A stretch of DNA of 64,000 bases from Strix aluco (Eukaryota > Chordata > Aves > Strigiformes > Strigidae). How positions within the stretch are numbered: the stretch's first letter is position 1; every line of letters starts with the position of its first letter. Positions 39,569-51,050 of this stretch are shown here, in pieces. A model generated the notes under the pieces. The model did no database searches. It saw only the letters and a list, made by a program, of their open reading frames with translations, and had not been told where the DNA came from. The stretch is taken from assembly GCF_031877795.1 (NCBI RefSeq), contig NC_133934.1:105216610-105280609 (forward strand). The letters run 5' to 3'. The position numbers and the translations under genes were made by a program.

Positions 39569-42500
39569 ATGTCAAGGATCTTGGATCAGAGAATTTTGCT
39601 GTTAGTAATTTCATTTTTAACAAGTCTGCAGAGTACAAAGGTACTTTCAGAATGGAAGAAGTGTGGTGATCGGGAATGTGAGAGTAAGTAAAAAGGTTTT
39701 CTTTTTCAAAAGGAGTGATGATGATGATGTGCAGTTATCACAAACCATAATGTCGAAATTAGCAATGAAACGGGCTGAAAATGAGTAGCCATAGAAAATG
39801 TTTGTTGCCAATATTTAAGTTTATGAGCAATAGGCTTAAACTTCTCAAACAAAAAGAGAAAATTATACTTGCTGGATTGTGTTGTGTAAGTATATAAAGA
39901 TCAAAGTTCAGTAAAAATACTCTTGAATAGCTAGTTTTTCTCAGGTTTCCTCAAAACAGGCAGTATAAAGCAGCTTCAAAGTATTTTTAACTCATTCCTT
40001 ACAGGTACAAAAGAAATTTTTTTTTTAAAAAAAAGGAAGGCTATAAACTGAGAAAGATGACTATATATCTTATGTTTATAGTACATTCACAGCCCATTCT
40101 GCAAAACTCTATTTTTTCTACTGTAAGCAAACTGTTTGGTTTGGGTTTTTTGTAATCCTTCTTACAAAAGACCCTGTTAATATATCCTCTTTACTTATTT
40201 TTTTCTTCTTTAACATGAAGTAAGAGCAGTAACTAGTTACAGAGTTTCTGGGGATTAAATAGCTCTGCAGGAGGCAAAGCCACTGAATCACAAGTGGGCA
40301 GCAATAAATAATTTATTATCCATTGATTACCATTGTGAAACCTGTCATAATCATATGTAGCTGAAGCTGTTTCTAAGCTGTCTCCAGTGTTTAGCAGCCT
40401 TAATTGTTGCACTTTCAATGTGGATAGCTTGTCCTGAAGTGGAAGAGACCTTAGATTTCCTCTGCTGATGGATCTTTATTTTCCTGTGGAGCCATGCTGA
40501 CTTCAGTGGGTTCTGGATGCTCAGAGATGTCTGTCTTTGTGGAACAGCATATGGAACAGGCTCCAAACTGACCAGAGCACATCAGTAGTGGTTACTGTGG
40601 GGACACAGGAGTGGAGAAAAAGAGAATTTAAAGTCATTCAAATTGAATTGGAACCTTTGTTTTTGACAATGTGTTTAAGGTTTATATTGATTAAACTTAC
40701 CTATTTTCTTCATAAGATAAATACATGTACTCAAAATAGAGGACAAAAATCTCAGAAACAATTACTAGATTTGACTTAGAATTTTTAAAATATACAATTA
40801 TAAATATCTCTGGGAAATACTTTTTTAGCTGTTTAGATCTGTCTTTAGTAGTTGAACTTGCTAATGCTCCACATGCATTTTGGCATTGAAAGCTTGGCTG
40901 AATAAGGACTGGAAAATGTCCATATAGGACAAGAGCTTTTCTCCTTGATGTCTGTAGTAGATAGGAAAGAAAACAAGACAGAGCGGCTTTCTTTGCATTA
41001 GTTGCTTTCCACTTGATGATATAAATGGATTAGTATCATAACAAAGCACATATTGATGTATTAACAAACATGTTAATGTATTTATATATATCAGACTTCT
41101 TCAGTAACCTGACCAGACAAAATGGCTGCTATACTCACTTGTTTCTTTCTTTCTACATCCTATTCCAGCGGCAATGAGCAGAGTTCAAGCCACTACAGAC
41201 TACTTAGGGCCTGACTGCCGGTATCTTAACTTCAAAACAGGGGAAGAGATAATGGTATACTCCAAACTTTCAAGGAAAAATGAAAACTTGTGGACAGGAA
41301 GTGTAAGTACTTCAGTCTGAAAGATTTTCCCCATAAATAATTTAGATAGTATAATAGCGTAACAACCACACTCTGCTTGCTTCTAGGGATCTTCCATCTC
41401 TTTTGTAATATTAACCAGTCATGGATCAATATAGTATTTGGGAGATGGGTCATTGTTATTACATAGAAAGGGAAAATCAAATCTTGGCAAAGATCACTCA
41501 TGGAGAAACAAAGACAAGATCAGAATCCAAGTTTTCTCTTTCCTTCATCTAACCATTTGGCTATAATGATTTAATCTGGTTCTGTTAAAAACATTCCCAT
41601 CTATAAGGTCAGGTACCTACCTACAGGTTTGTGGGTAAGAAGATTTTACAGTTGCTTAATCAGCGATCCAGTATTGGGACGTGACTTCAGAGTTCAGTGC
41701 TCAAGGAAAGTTCCCAGAGAAGTTATCAGGCATATTTAATGATTCGGAACAATTGACAATGTAGTCGGAACAGCCATGTAGTTATATTATAGCTAAGAAG
41801 GAATAGATGCATTGATCCAAATCCAGCTGGCAGTAAAACTGTGTAAGTGCTTCAAAACCAAAAGATATTGCTAAACTTTTTTTGTGTGTTTGTAAATGAT
41901 CTGTCACATTTATTGTTTAACAGTGAAATTCTGTCTTCCTTTTTTTTCATCTGAGAGTATCTTTGCAGGTACCTCACTATTCCTTGCTTCCCAAGGTGTA
42001 TTCCTCCATTAGAGGCTATGTGCAATGGTTTGATGTAAAGCTAGTGGCTAGTTTCTTGCTCAGACTGAACCTTACTTGATTCTTTTGGGCATTATCAACT
42101 TATTTTCTGTAGTGTTGCCATCTTCGCTGTCATTTTCTCTTCAGCTGCAGCTGGCCTCACACCTGAATTTCATATCCTGCTTTTCTTGTAACTTATTATG
42201 GGTCATTAGTTATTAAGGCATGATTTTTTTTCCCACTTCAGTCAATGGGAAATTTGCAGCCAATTTTAGTACGAGCTGGCTGAGACCGTTTGTGCACACA
42301 ACACCATCTTCAGCTGAAGCAGTGTTAAGGCTATTGGTTTGGTTCTGCACAAACACATGTTCATAAATATAATACAAAAAATAATAGTACAGAGTAATAT
42401 ACTTCCCCTTGCTTTCTGAAATGGCAAATGGAACACTTTTTGAAGGAAAAATAAACCAATCTTTTGACCAAACAAAATGAAGGGGGTATGGGCAGTCCTA

Positions 42501-44300
42501 TAAACTTATTGTTTGTTATGCATACTTTTCTAGCATATATGCAAGCACCTAACATACTTAAGACTGAAGTTTAAATGTACTCATTCCTTTTATATTTTTT
42601 ACAGAAAGGAAAGGATTTTGGATATTTCCCAAAAGATGCAGTGAAAGTTGAGGAAGTTCTTATTGCAGAAGAAGTTGAAGTGCTCACTAAGGTAAACCAC
42701 CATCACCAGATTTTCCAGTGAGGTTCACAGCAATTGAAAATCTAATATCCAGTTAGAAATTCAAGTGTTGCTGCATATTTTATTTCAGATAATTCAAAAC
42801 ATGTTTTCTTCATTACTGCTCCACTTGCATGTTTATTGTTCTCTAAAATAATTTTTATCTAATAAATTATGTAGAACCATTAGAATAATATAATTACATT
42901 CCTTTGTGTAAAGTTATACACACGTATAACTACACAGAAAGAGAATAAAGATATATTGCTGTGCTACACAGTGCTGTAGAAAATTACTCGTGAAAACATT
43001 TTAAAAGTTAATATTGTTCTTTTAGGAAACTGATTTCCTTTGTCTTCATGGAGATAAGTATGCTTTTGAAAATGAAGATAGCGCATTACATGATCACAGC
43101 AAAGAAAGTGAATATTCATCATCTGATGCAGAATCAGAGCTGCATGAAAATGAACTCTTAAAACATACAAGAGACTCCATGCAAAAGGAAGAAAGAGTTG
43201 AACCAGTTCCTGAAAATGATTCCAGGGAATCTCACACTCAGGAGGAATCTGCAAGCAAAAAGCTGGTTAGAAAAAATGAGAACAGAAAAGATGATACTGA
43301 AGAGCCACAAATGCAAAACAGTGTCCCAGTAGAACCCATTCCAGCTCAGTCTAGTTGGATTGCAGGATGGTTCACCACAAGAAGTAAAAATGATGAAGAG
43401 CCCTTAAAAGTCATTACTGAATCTTTAGAAGAAAATAGATACCGAGGCAGAAAAATAGTGGTCACTGCTGAAAATGACTTGCAGGAGCCAAATGATAAGG
43501 AGGAACTAGAACCCCCAGCATCTGTTTGGTTTCAACATGGACTGACGGACTTTCTGTATTTTGGTGAAGAGAATGTCGATGTTGGTTTGACATCAGAAAA
43601 AAATGATCCACAAATCCATGATGTTTCTGGCGTGCCTGGATATTCCAATGATGAACAGGAAACAGCAGTCACAGAGTTACTGACAGAAGAAAAGAGTGAA
43701 AGCCAAGAATCCAAATCAAATTGGTTTAATTTGGATTTAATTCATGTTCTTAACTTTGGACATGCTGAGAAAGATACGATTACTATGGAAGACCAGCAAA
43801 GCAGAGAAGCAGAGGATGAAGCAAATAGGAATGAAGAAGTGCAGACTTTAGACCAGAAAGAATCACACATGGACAAAGAATCACAGGACACAGTTAAAGC
43901 AGTGACAGATGAAGAAGATGAAGGGAATTATGCACGAGAAATAATAGATTCAAACAGTAACATGCCAAATGCTGGGGAGATACCAGCAAGTGTGCGTGCT
44001 TTTAATGAGTCCAAAAGCACATCAAATAGCACAGAATCATCTTTTGATACACTAGCAGGTGACAAAGAGAAGCCAATTGAACCCTACAGTTCAGAACAAG
44101 ACTTGGTATCAGAAAGCCAACTGCTGAAAAACACTGAAGCTAAAAAGAGAAATCAGGAGTCAGAAAGCAAACATGGCCATTCAGGTTGGTATACAAATAT
44201 CTATAATAGCTTTATTAATTATAATATGGACTCATATGATAATCAACAGGGACATGAATCAACTGCATATCAGATTTCTTCTTTGCCTAGCCCACCTTAG
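39569..44300 (+). CDS. MIA2: MIA2 upstream form: signal peptide, MIA SH3 domain, lumenal region
   Basis: Coding exons: 39569-39683, 41169-41302, 42605-42691 and 43026-44300, with matching phases (1, 0, 0). They give 536 residues ending at TAG 44298-44300. Exon 1 encodes MSRILDQR, a hydrophobic signal peptide (ILLLVISFLTSL) and KVLSEWKKCGDRECE. Exons 2-3 complete the MIA-type SH3 fold (GPDCRYLNFKTGEEI, LWTGS, KGKDFGYFPKDAV). Cysteines 32, 37, 55 and 118 have the spacing of the two MIA disulphides. The acidic lumenal part carries repeated aromatic modules with Trp 227, 280, 345 and 500. In human, MIA2/TALI works in the ER with TANGO1 to export bulky cargo. The stop is unusual: the frame continues open past it, and the exon appears decayed downstream. 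Confidence 0.85.
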
Positions 44301-47182
44301 AATTGTGATCTCTCAGACACAAAAAATACAGAAGAAAAGCCTGACATAGCTGAAAAACAGAGCCATTTCTTCTCTTTTAGTAATTTTGCAGACATACTGA
44401 AGTTTTGGAGTTCAACAGCCAAAGAAGAGCAAGTGCAGAGTTTGCAAGATGACGTGGTTTTTAGTGAAGAACCCCCTCAAACTGAAAATGATGATGAAAT
44501 ATTACAAGGAGCAATGAAAGTACAAGTAAATCAGAGAGTTAGTGAGGAGCTGTCTCAAAAAGAAGAGGGTGCAATCCAAGAAAGCAATCTGTTTTTCTCA
44601 GTAGCTGCAAAATAATGAACGCAGTGATGAAAAAGCAAAATATTTGTCAAATTAGTTAGCAATAGTGATGTTTCACAAATTTTATCTATCGAAACACTAG
44701 TACAACCTGAAGTATCTCAAAGACAGTATGTACCCTTGTTTAATTATTCCAGTGCTGAAGAACATGTTTCCAAGAGTAGCGAAAGTCAGGAAAACACCAA
44801 TACAAAAGGTTATTATAATGACCCTGTCTCCAGAGATTCTCTGTATTTACTTTCAAAATTAGATTTTGAAAATACAGCAGAAATTGGAACTCATCTGCAG
44901 GGAAAATCAAAAACTGAAGCAATTGAAACCTGAATACTTGTATTCAAGAATCTGTAAATTTAGAAAACAAATTACCAAGTAATGGGGAAGCACCAGGAAC
45001 TGCAGATAATCATCTGGGCATCAAGAAGACCCCATGTGACAGTGCACCGAGTCTTACTCTGGAAACATCTGAGAAAGTATTTGACTTGTTTGCCTGTAAT
45101 ATAGAGCAAAATTCAGCATCAAAAAGCCAGTTCAAAATGGATGGTCATGTAAAGGAGAAAATTGACAAACCAGAGAACAAAAATGACCCATTGGGTTTTT
45201 ATGAAAACAACATGAAAGATTTCAGTCAGGATATTTTTAATGATGAACAGGCTCAGAAATCTGAGGAGTCCCAGGAATTGCCTTCAGACCAACTACCTTC
45301 TCCTCACCCCTCATCTAGTGCCTTCAGTTTAGCAGGTACTAAAACTTCTGAAGAAATTGGCCACTTGAAAGACATATGGAGTTTCAGAATGGAAGGTAAA
45401 ACCTGCTTGCTGCGAATAGAACTAAGACTCCATAATGAAAAAAGGCCTCAGTATAAGCCTTGATAAAATACTATGGGGAGAAGAAACTGAAGACACCTCA
45501 ACTCGGAAGGTTAAACATAACAAATCAGATAACAGTAATTTGGATACCTCCAAAGAGAATGACCTTTCTCTTCAGCTGGCCGCACAAAATAACAAACAAG
45601 GCAGTGGAGGAAAAAAAAACCCAACAAAATCTACCAGATTAGTAAAAGATGGGACAACACTTGATGCTCTTGCTGGTAGCTTGTCAGGAGAGAAGCTAAC
45701 AATGGAACAAATCCCTATGAACATGCAATGTCTTCAGAAAGGTGAAGCAGAAATAACACAGGAAGATTCATGTTCCCAACATGAGCTTCTGGTACTAGAG
45801 AATGGGTCTTACCAGAGGGACAGTCTTAATCCAGATCTTAGAAAGAAATATAAAAATCACATGTGATACAGTAAAAGAAAATATTATTCTGTACCATCAG
45901 ATTTAGGCCCATCAATTTAAGCCGTTATGACAGTGCAAGATACAAAAACATAGAAAATGAATCTGAGTTTTGGAAGGCATCATCAAACACTACTTCAAAA
46001 GGCACAGTAATACCAAAGTCTTCAGCTGAATCCAAGTCCGGAAAAAAAATTATAAAGAAAATCTATTGACAATAAAAGCAACATAAGAGTCATGTCATAA
46101 CCAGTCTGACTGAATGTGAACTTTTATCCTAGAGGCCCTCTAAAATAGAAGAGAATTTTAAAGGAAAAAAAAAAAAAGCATTACAGTTAATGTCTTCTAA
46201 AATCCTCAAACTAGAAGGCCAGACTGCTATTTAAAAAAACAGATTTGATTAAATCCTGGAAACCTGTGATTGCTCAGAAACCTGGCTGATAAAGTATATG
46301 TTGAAAAAGAAGATACTTTTGTAACTGAAAGGATGAATAATACCGAAAAATTAATTGCTGCTACTAAAACAAGATAAGAGAGTGAAAGAAAAAAAAGAAA
46401 GAATCTGAAAATCAGAGTCAAGGTCCAGAAATATAAATAATAAAAATTATATGCGAACAGAAAGGGTGCCAGGTAGTATTTTTACTAGAGCATCTGGGTT
46501 CTTTGCAAATATATTTAGTAAAACTAACAATTAAGTCTGCACAAAAAAAAGTCTGAGGATACATGTTTTGTCAAAAAAAAAAAAAAATAGGAATGACACT
46601 AGGACTAGTAGAATTAAATACTAAATAGAAGAATGAGATGGAGTTAAGAGAAAAGGAATCTGAACAAGATAAAGGTATTACTGAATCTGTAAAAGGTGCT
46701 GAAAATGATTAAATCAATTTAGAAATCATGCAAGATAAATTTGAGGAAGGACAGCTTCCCATTTTGGGAAAATCCAGTGAAAACAAGGAAACTGACAAAA
46801 TCATAGTAGGGCAGAGAGAGTTCATGTCTCAAAAACCAAGGAAAATTGTATGATAAACACTCAGATTTATCAAACTCATTGATCACATTCCAACAATTTT
46901 AAGTTAAAACAAGATGTTAAGCAACCCTTAGAGCATCCCTGTGAGGGAAGCAAACTGATGCAGCTGCACCAGCAATTTGAAAAGATTCATCATGAAATCA
47001 CAGCTTACTCTACATGTAAAGACCGTGTTATCCAGAGGAAACAAGTGATTGTGTCTGCACAAAAGGGGCACAATTCAACACTGGGTGGGAAAAATGTATG
47101 GAAAAAAGGAATGTCCTTCTAGAGCTGCCAGAGCTTTTGTCTGCTATAACAATTAAGTGTGCAGCCCAAACTGAAGCTAAAG
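44301..47182 (+). pseudogene. MIA2: Decayed 3' two-thirds of the MIA2 giant lumenal exon
   Basis: After the TAG at 44298 the same frame stays open to 44612 and keeps MIA2-like acidic composition plus one more aromatic module (HFFSFSNFADILKFW). Coding-like text then continues in alternating frames: about 44640-44930 (frame of 43026), 44940-45463 (shifted), 45435-45866 (original frame again), a shifted piece from 45920 (RYDSARYKNIENESEFW), and pieces up to LELPELLSAITIKCAAQTEA. That last piece ends at AAAG|GTACTG (47182/47183). It would leave one base of a codon, exactly the phase the next exon (48021) needs. Stops and small indels interrupt the tract many times. The reading is that one exon of about 4.2 kb has been eroded from its 3' side. 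Confidence 0.65.
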
Positions 47183-48020
47183 GTACTGGACTAATGCTTC
47201 ACTAACAGTGATTTAGCAAGAAAAAAATATGCTTTGTTTGAGGAAAAAAGCCCTCAGATTACTACTGATTTATGATATTTTGAGGATTTGATAATACAGA
47301 TTGAATTAATATTATGGTAACAGTTTAAGAGCCAGTTATTCTTCCCAACTTTTGACTATTGGAGTATTTGCAATGCATATCTTTGGCCAGTACTGGCTTG
47401 AAGTATAGAATTAAAAAATTAATCAATTTGTAAATTATTTTTTTTCTACATGGGTAAGCAAGGTGTAGGGTTTTCTGAAAGTGGTATTTTATCAGATTCA
47501 GAAAATTTACTTCAAGTCACTGAAATTGAGGCATATGCCTTCAGCCATACTTCTACATGAACATGTCTGTGGTTTCTTTATTTTGCAGTGAAGTCTGTTA
47601 TCTTGTGGGAAGTTGTTAATCTTTAATCCTACGTGGCATTTTAAATTGTTCTTTTTGTAAAGCTTTTCCCACTTGTATTTGGATATAATATAAGAAAGAA
47701 ACCTACTTATCCTGAACTGGGAATCTATAGGCTAACTATCAAAACCAAGCATATTTTTTTCTGAATATTGATTTTAACGACTTTACTACAATACCAATGT
47801 TGCTTAAAGCTCTATCCTCCAAACTCTGTTCTGAGACCACCATTTGAACAAGTGTTTCTTAAATCATAAATCTGTAGCACATCTTTACTCTAATGAAACA
47901 CTCTAAGTTGAAGAAAATAAAAATTAAAAAATCAAAATCTCTGTAGAGATTAGTATCTTGCAAAAGTGTAAGTTGTATCCTCTGAAAATAAGCATGATTT
48001 CCCTTCACAATTATTTGCAG
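47183..48020 (+). other. MIA2: MIA2 intron before the membrane-proximal lumenal exon
   Basis: AT-rich sequence ends in the acceptor TTATTTGCAG at 48020. A minus-strand open frame here is not supported by anything else. No other feature was recognised. Confidence 0.5.
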
Positions 48021-48233
48021 GAGTAGGCAGTAGAAGAAAGCTGCTAGAAGAAACACCAGAGAAGGAACATGAAATGCATGCAGCTGTAGACAGTGAACAC
48101 GACAGTGACAAATACTCAAAAGCAACAGCAATTCCTTCAGTAAATTCTGAAGAAAAAATGGACAGTTCAGTACTTGACTCTCCACTTGATGTCAAAAAGC
48201 CTTTCTCAGATGCCATCCAGAACTATGTTCCAA
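48021..48233 (+). CDS. MIA2: MIA2 lumenal exon, phase 1-1
   Basis: The exon is flanked by TTTGCAG and CCAA|GTAATG. Only one of three frames is open. It runs VGSRRKLLEETPEKEHEM to DAIQNYVPS with entry and exit phase 1, so its 213 bases add or remove 71 codons without a shift. The charged, disordered composition matches the lumenal region of MIA2/TALI, and QNYVP resembles a QNY-containing segment of the human protein just before the membrane. Its openness, next to a decayed exon, suggests it is still used. Confidence 0.6.
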
Positions 48234-48373
48234 GTAATGGCAAGTGTTAAGTTTCTTAATTCTAAGGAAAATAAATTTGCAATCTTAAAAAAAAAAATAA
48301 TTGGAATTATATTAAGTTGACAGTTGTAATGTAAAATCTGGTGTGGTTTTTTTTTTCCTTATGAACAAACCAG

Positions 48374-48471
48374 GAGGCTGGATATATCAGATACTTCTGT
48401 GCTTGAATGCTCTCGAGATCGGGGAATCGATAAAAACTGTATTTTCAGCAGTGGCGAGTATTATCAAAAAG
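48374..48471 (+). CDS. MIA2: MIA2 exon for hydrophobic membrane-proximal segment
   Basis: The exon lies between the acceptor AACAAACCAG and the donor AAAAAG|GTAAGA. It begins with two bases of a split codon and ends in phase 0, joining the transmembrane exon at 51680. The peptide contains GWIYQILLCLNALEIGE and TVFSAVASIIKK, a largely hydrophobic helix corresponding to the segment before the transmembrane helix in TANGO1-like proteins. It belongs only to the long form, since the cTAGE5-type form starts downstream. Confidence 0.65.
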
Positions 48472-49600
48472 GTAAGAATTCTTTATGTGATGTAATGTTG
48501 ACATTAGTGCAAAATTAAGCCAGTTATTGGTTATGTTCTGCAATGAAAGTCTTAAAAAATATTATTTAAAATAAACCCTTTACAGTCCCCTTGCTTCTGG
48601 GGGTATCTGATGCTAAATGAGATAAAGATGGAACAAGAAAATGTCAGGTTTCCTGCTGTTCATCTGCCTCTGCTGTTTGCACTGCAGAATCTGATGAACT
48701 TAGTGTCGTTTTGGGTTTTTTTTTTTACAGAACAGCAAGGAAACACCTCAGTCGTCAAAATATCAGCGTTTAGGGTTGTTTGGGTTTTTTTTATTTTTTT
48801 AAATGAAACTCGTAGCTCCCTCTAGTTCCCATGACAGTACTGATTAAATTTGCTTGGATTTAGAAAGTTTGGGTTAGGATGAATAAAATAACCAGTATAC
48901 TTCTGTTTTCTAAACATTTCAAAACCTTGATTCCCCAAAATTCCCATCGTTCATAATTGCATAAAAATTACTTTTCTAACCAAATATATAAAATACAAAA
49001 TGGGATTATGATTGATATGGGGACATCTTAAATATCAAAATGTAGGGACAGAGTGAAGGTGGACCTTACTGGACATAACTGCACAAGAAACAATGCTGCC
49101 AGAGGAATGTTAGAAAAGGTAGATGTTGTTGCACTGTCCCCTCTAAACAGAAGAGCAGTACCAGGTAAAGTGGTATATGGTAAACCTCATTAATTTTGGT
49201 ACTTTGGTTTAACTTTGTTTAGATTAGGTAACTGAAGGAACCACATAAATTTATTCCTAATTTCCAGTGTACTTACATATGCTATATTGCAGCCTAGAAG
49301 AACACTGAAGGGCTTTGCTTTTTTTTTTTTTTTTTTTTTTCTCATGAAGCAGGTTGGATTTCAATGCTCATTGCTAGTTCACTGCTATGGCCAAACTCGT
49401 TCCTGTATTGATACAGCTAACAAAGCCACTTTCACCTTTTACCTATCACTGTTTCTCAGGTGGTACCAGCTTCGCGGGCAAGTGCATTGTGAAATTTGAG
49501 TTAGGAAAAAAAAAAAAAAGTGTAAAGTACATGTGGGGAAAAAGGAAAAATATAAACCAAAAAATAGTCCTAGCTAATGAGATGGGAAAGACCCCGTTGC
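48472..49600 (+). other. MIA2: MIA2 intron, with long poly(T) tract
   Basis: This is AT-rich intronic sequence with a run of 22 T at 49319-49340. No exon or repeat family was recognised. Confidence 0.6.
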
Positions 49601-51050
49601 TCTGTGCCGCTGCAGCTGCCGTTTCTCGCATCTTCCCTTACTTTTGTGCATCAGCAGGCCCAGTACGATCCGTTTTGGACAGCGACCCGCAGGATCGGCC
49701 TGATGCCGGCCGGACCGGCCGCCGGCCACACCGCGGCCTTGGCGGGGTCACGCGGCGCCGCCCCGCCGGTGCGCGTGCCCAGCCGGCCCGCGCCACCCGC
49801 CGCCGGTCGCTGATCCACCTGTCGCCCGCCCCCCGCGGCGGGCAAATGTCAGCTCCCGCTCGCTGGCCGCGAACAGGGGCGGCGCGGCGGCATATCCCCG
49901 CGGCTGCAGCCAGGCCTCTCCCCCGCAGTCTAGCCCGGGCAGGTTTATCTTTGTGAAGACGTGCGGCTGCGCGGGTGCAGATGGACAGGGCAGGCGCCAA
50001 AGGGGAGGTGAGTTTCCCTGCGCAGAGCTTTGAGGAGGAACAGGAGTAGGTGGGTGGCCAGCGGCGCCACGTCAGTAGCGCAGGAGTGGGGGCCGGCGGC
50101 GGGCGTGCGAACGCTGAGGGGAGCTGCCGGTCCTTCCCGCGGGCGGGCGTACTGCGAAGGGGAGGGTCTGTGGGAAGAGGCCCCTGGGCCCGCAGCGCCG
50201 CCGGGCGCCCCCCGAGCCAGACGGCTGCGCTGGCAGGGCCCGGAGAGGGAGCCCCTGAGGCGCCCCTGCCCTCAGCCCCGCGGTTCTGGAGCTGGGAGCC
50301 GCGTCCGCAGGCACCCCGGCTCGGTGCTGGGCGGGGCGGTGGGGCCCGGGGCCCGCCGCCGTCGCGCTCTCGCCTCCCCCGACAGTGGTATCTCCTACTC
50401 CATCCCCCCGGCGGCGGTGTTGCGCCCCCGTTCATGTCGCAGTGGTACAGCCCGCCGCCTCCTTCAGGCTGCCCCGGCTGCTCCCACCGGTACCCGCGCT
50501 GTTCCCCCCCCCGCCCCCCCTTCCCGCGGCAGCAGTGGTTTGTTCCTCGTCCCCCCGCGGCAGTGGTACAGGCCGGTTGTCAAGCGGCGAGCCGGAAGGG
50601 GCCGCGCGGTGGTGGGCGCGCGCCGCCGCCGCCCGCGGTAAGATGGCTGCCGGCGGCCGCGGGGATGCTCTGGATGTCGCCACCGCCAGCTTGTGGCTGG
50701 GCCTGCGGGAGAGCGCGCAGCGCTACTGCGGGTTGGCCTTGGAAGGGGCGCGCAGGGTGAGTGCGGGACCTGCCTCCGCGGGGGATCGGCTCTGGCGGGA
50801 CCCCCGCGAGGGCCGGGGTCTTGTGCAGCGGCGCCTCGGCGTTGGGGAAAACGGCGCTGCCGGGGGTGGCGAGGGACTGAGAGAAACGGCCCCGCCGCGG
50901 AGCGCACGGCGTGGAGCCGGGCCGTGCCTCGCCGGCGTGCGCCGCGGCCCGGCAGGCTGCCGAGAGCTGCGGGGCCGGAAGGGGGCCAGGGGGCACCCCG
51001 GGGGGACCCCGGGCCGCGCGAGTCCCCTTGAAGCTGGGCCTTTCTTCGAG
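49600..51050 (+). promoter_or_regulatory. MIA2: Internal CpG-island promoter of the cTAGE5-type MIA2 form
   Basis: A CpG-dense block inside MIA2 contains two possible alternative first exons. At 50640-50650 the sequence AAGATGGCTGC overlaps the start codon and resembles a YY1 initiator element. Four copies of CAGTGGT lie upstream. The island separates the liver-type upstream promoter from a presumably ubiquitous one, as in mammals. Confidence 0.75.
49981..50007 (+). CDS. MIA2: Possible second alternative first exon of MIA2
   Basis: An ATG at 49981 is followed by eight codons (MDRAGAKGE) and the strong donor GGGAG|GTGAGT. The exit phase is 0, so it would splice in frame to the transmembrane exon at 51680. 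The exon is very short, and I know no homologue of this N-terminus. Confidence 0.3.

Noticed and set aside
44298-44612. Programmed stop-codon readthrough at the MIA2 TAG
   Set aside because: The frame continues for only 104 codons before further stops at 44613 and 44616. The context TAG-AAT is not a known readthrough signal. Decay or alternative splicing explains it better.
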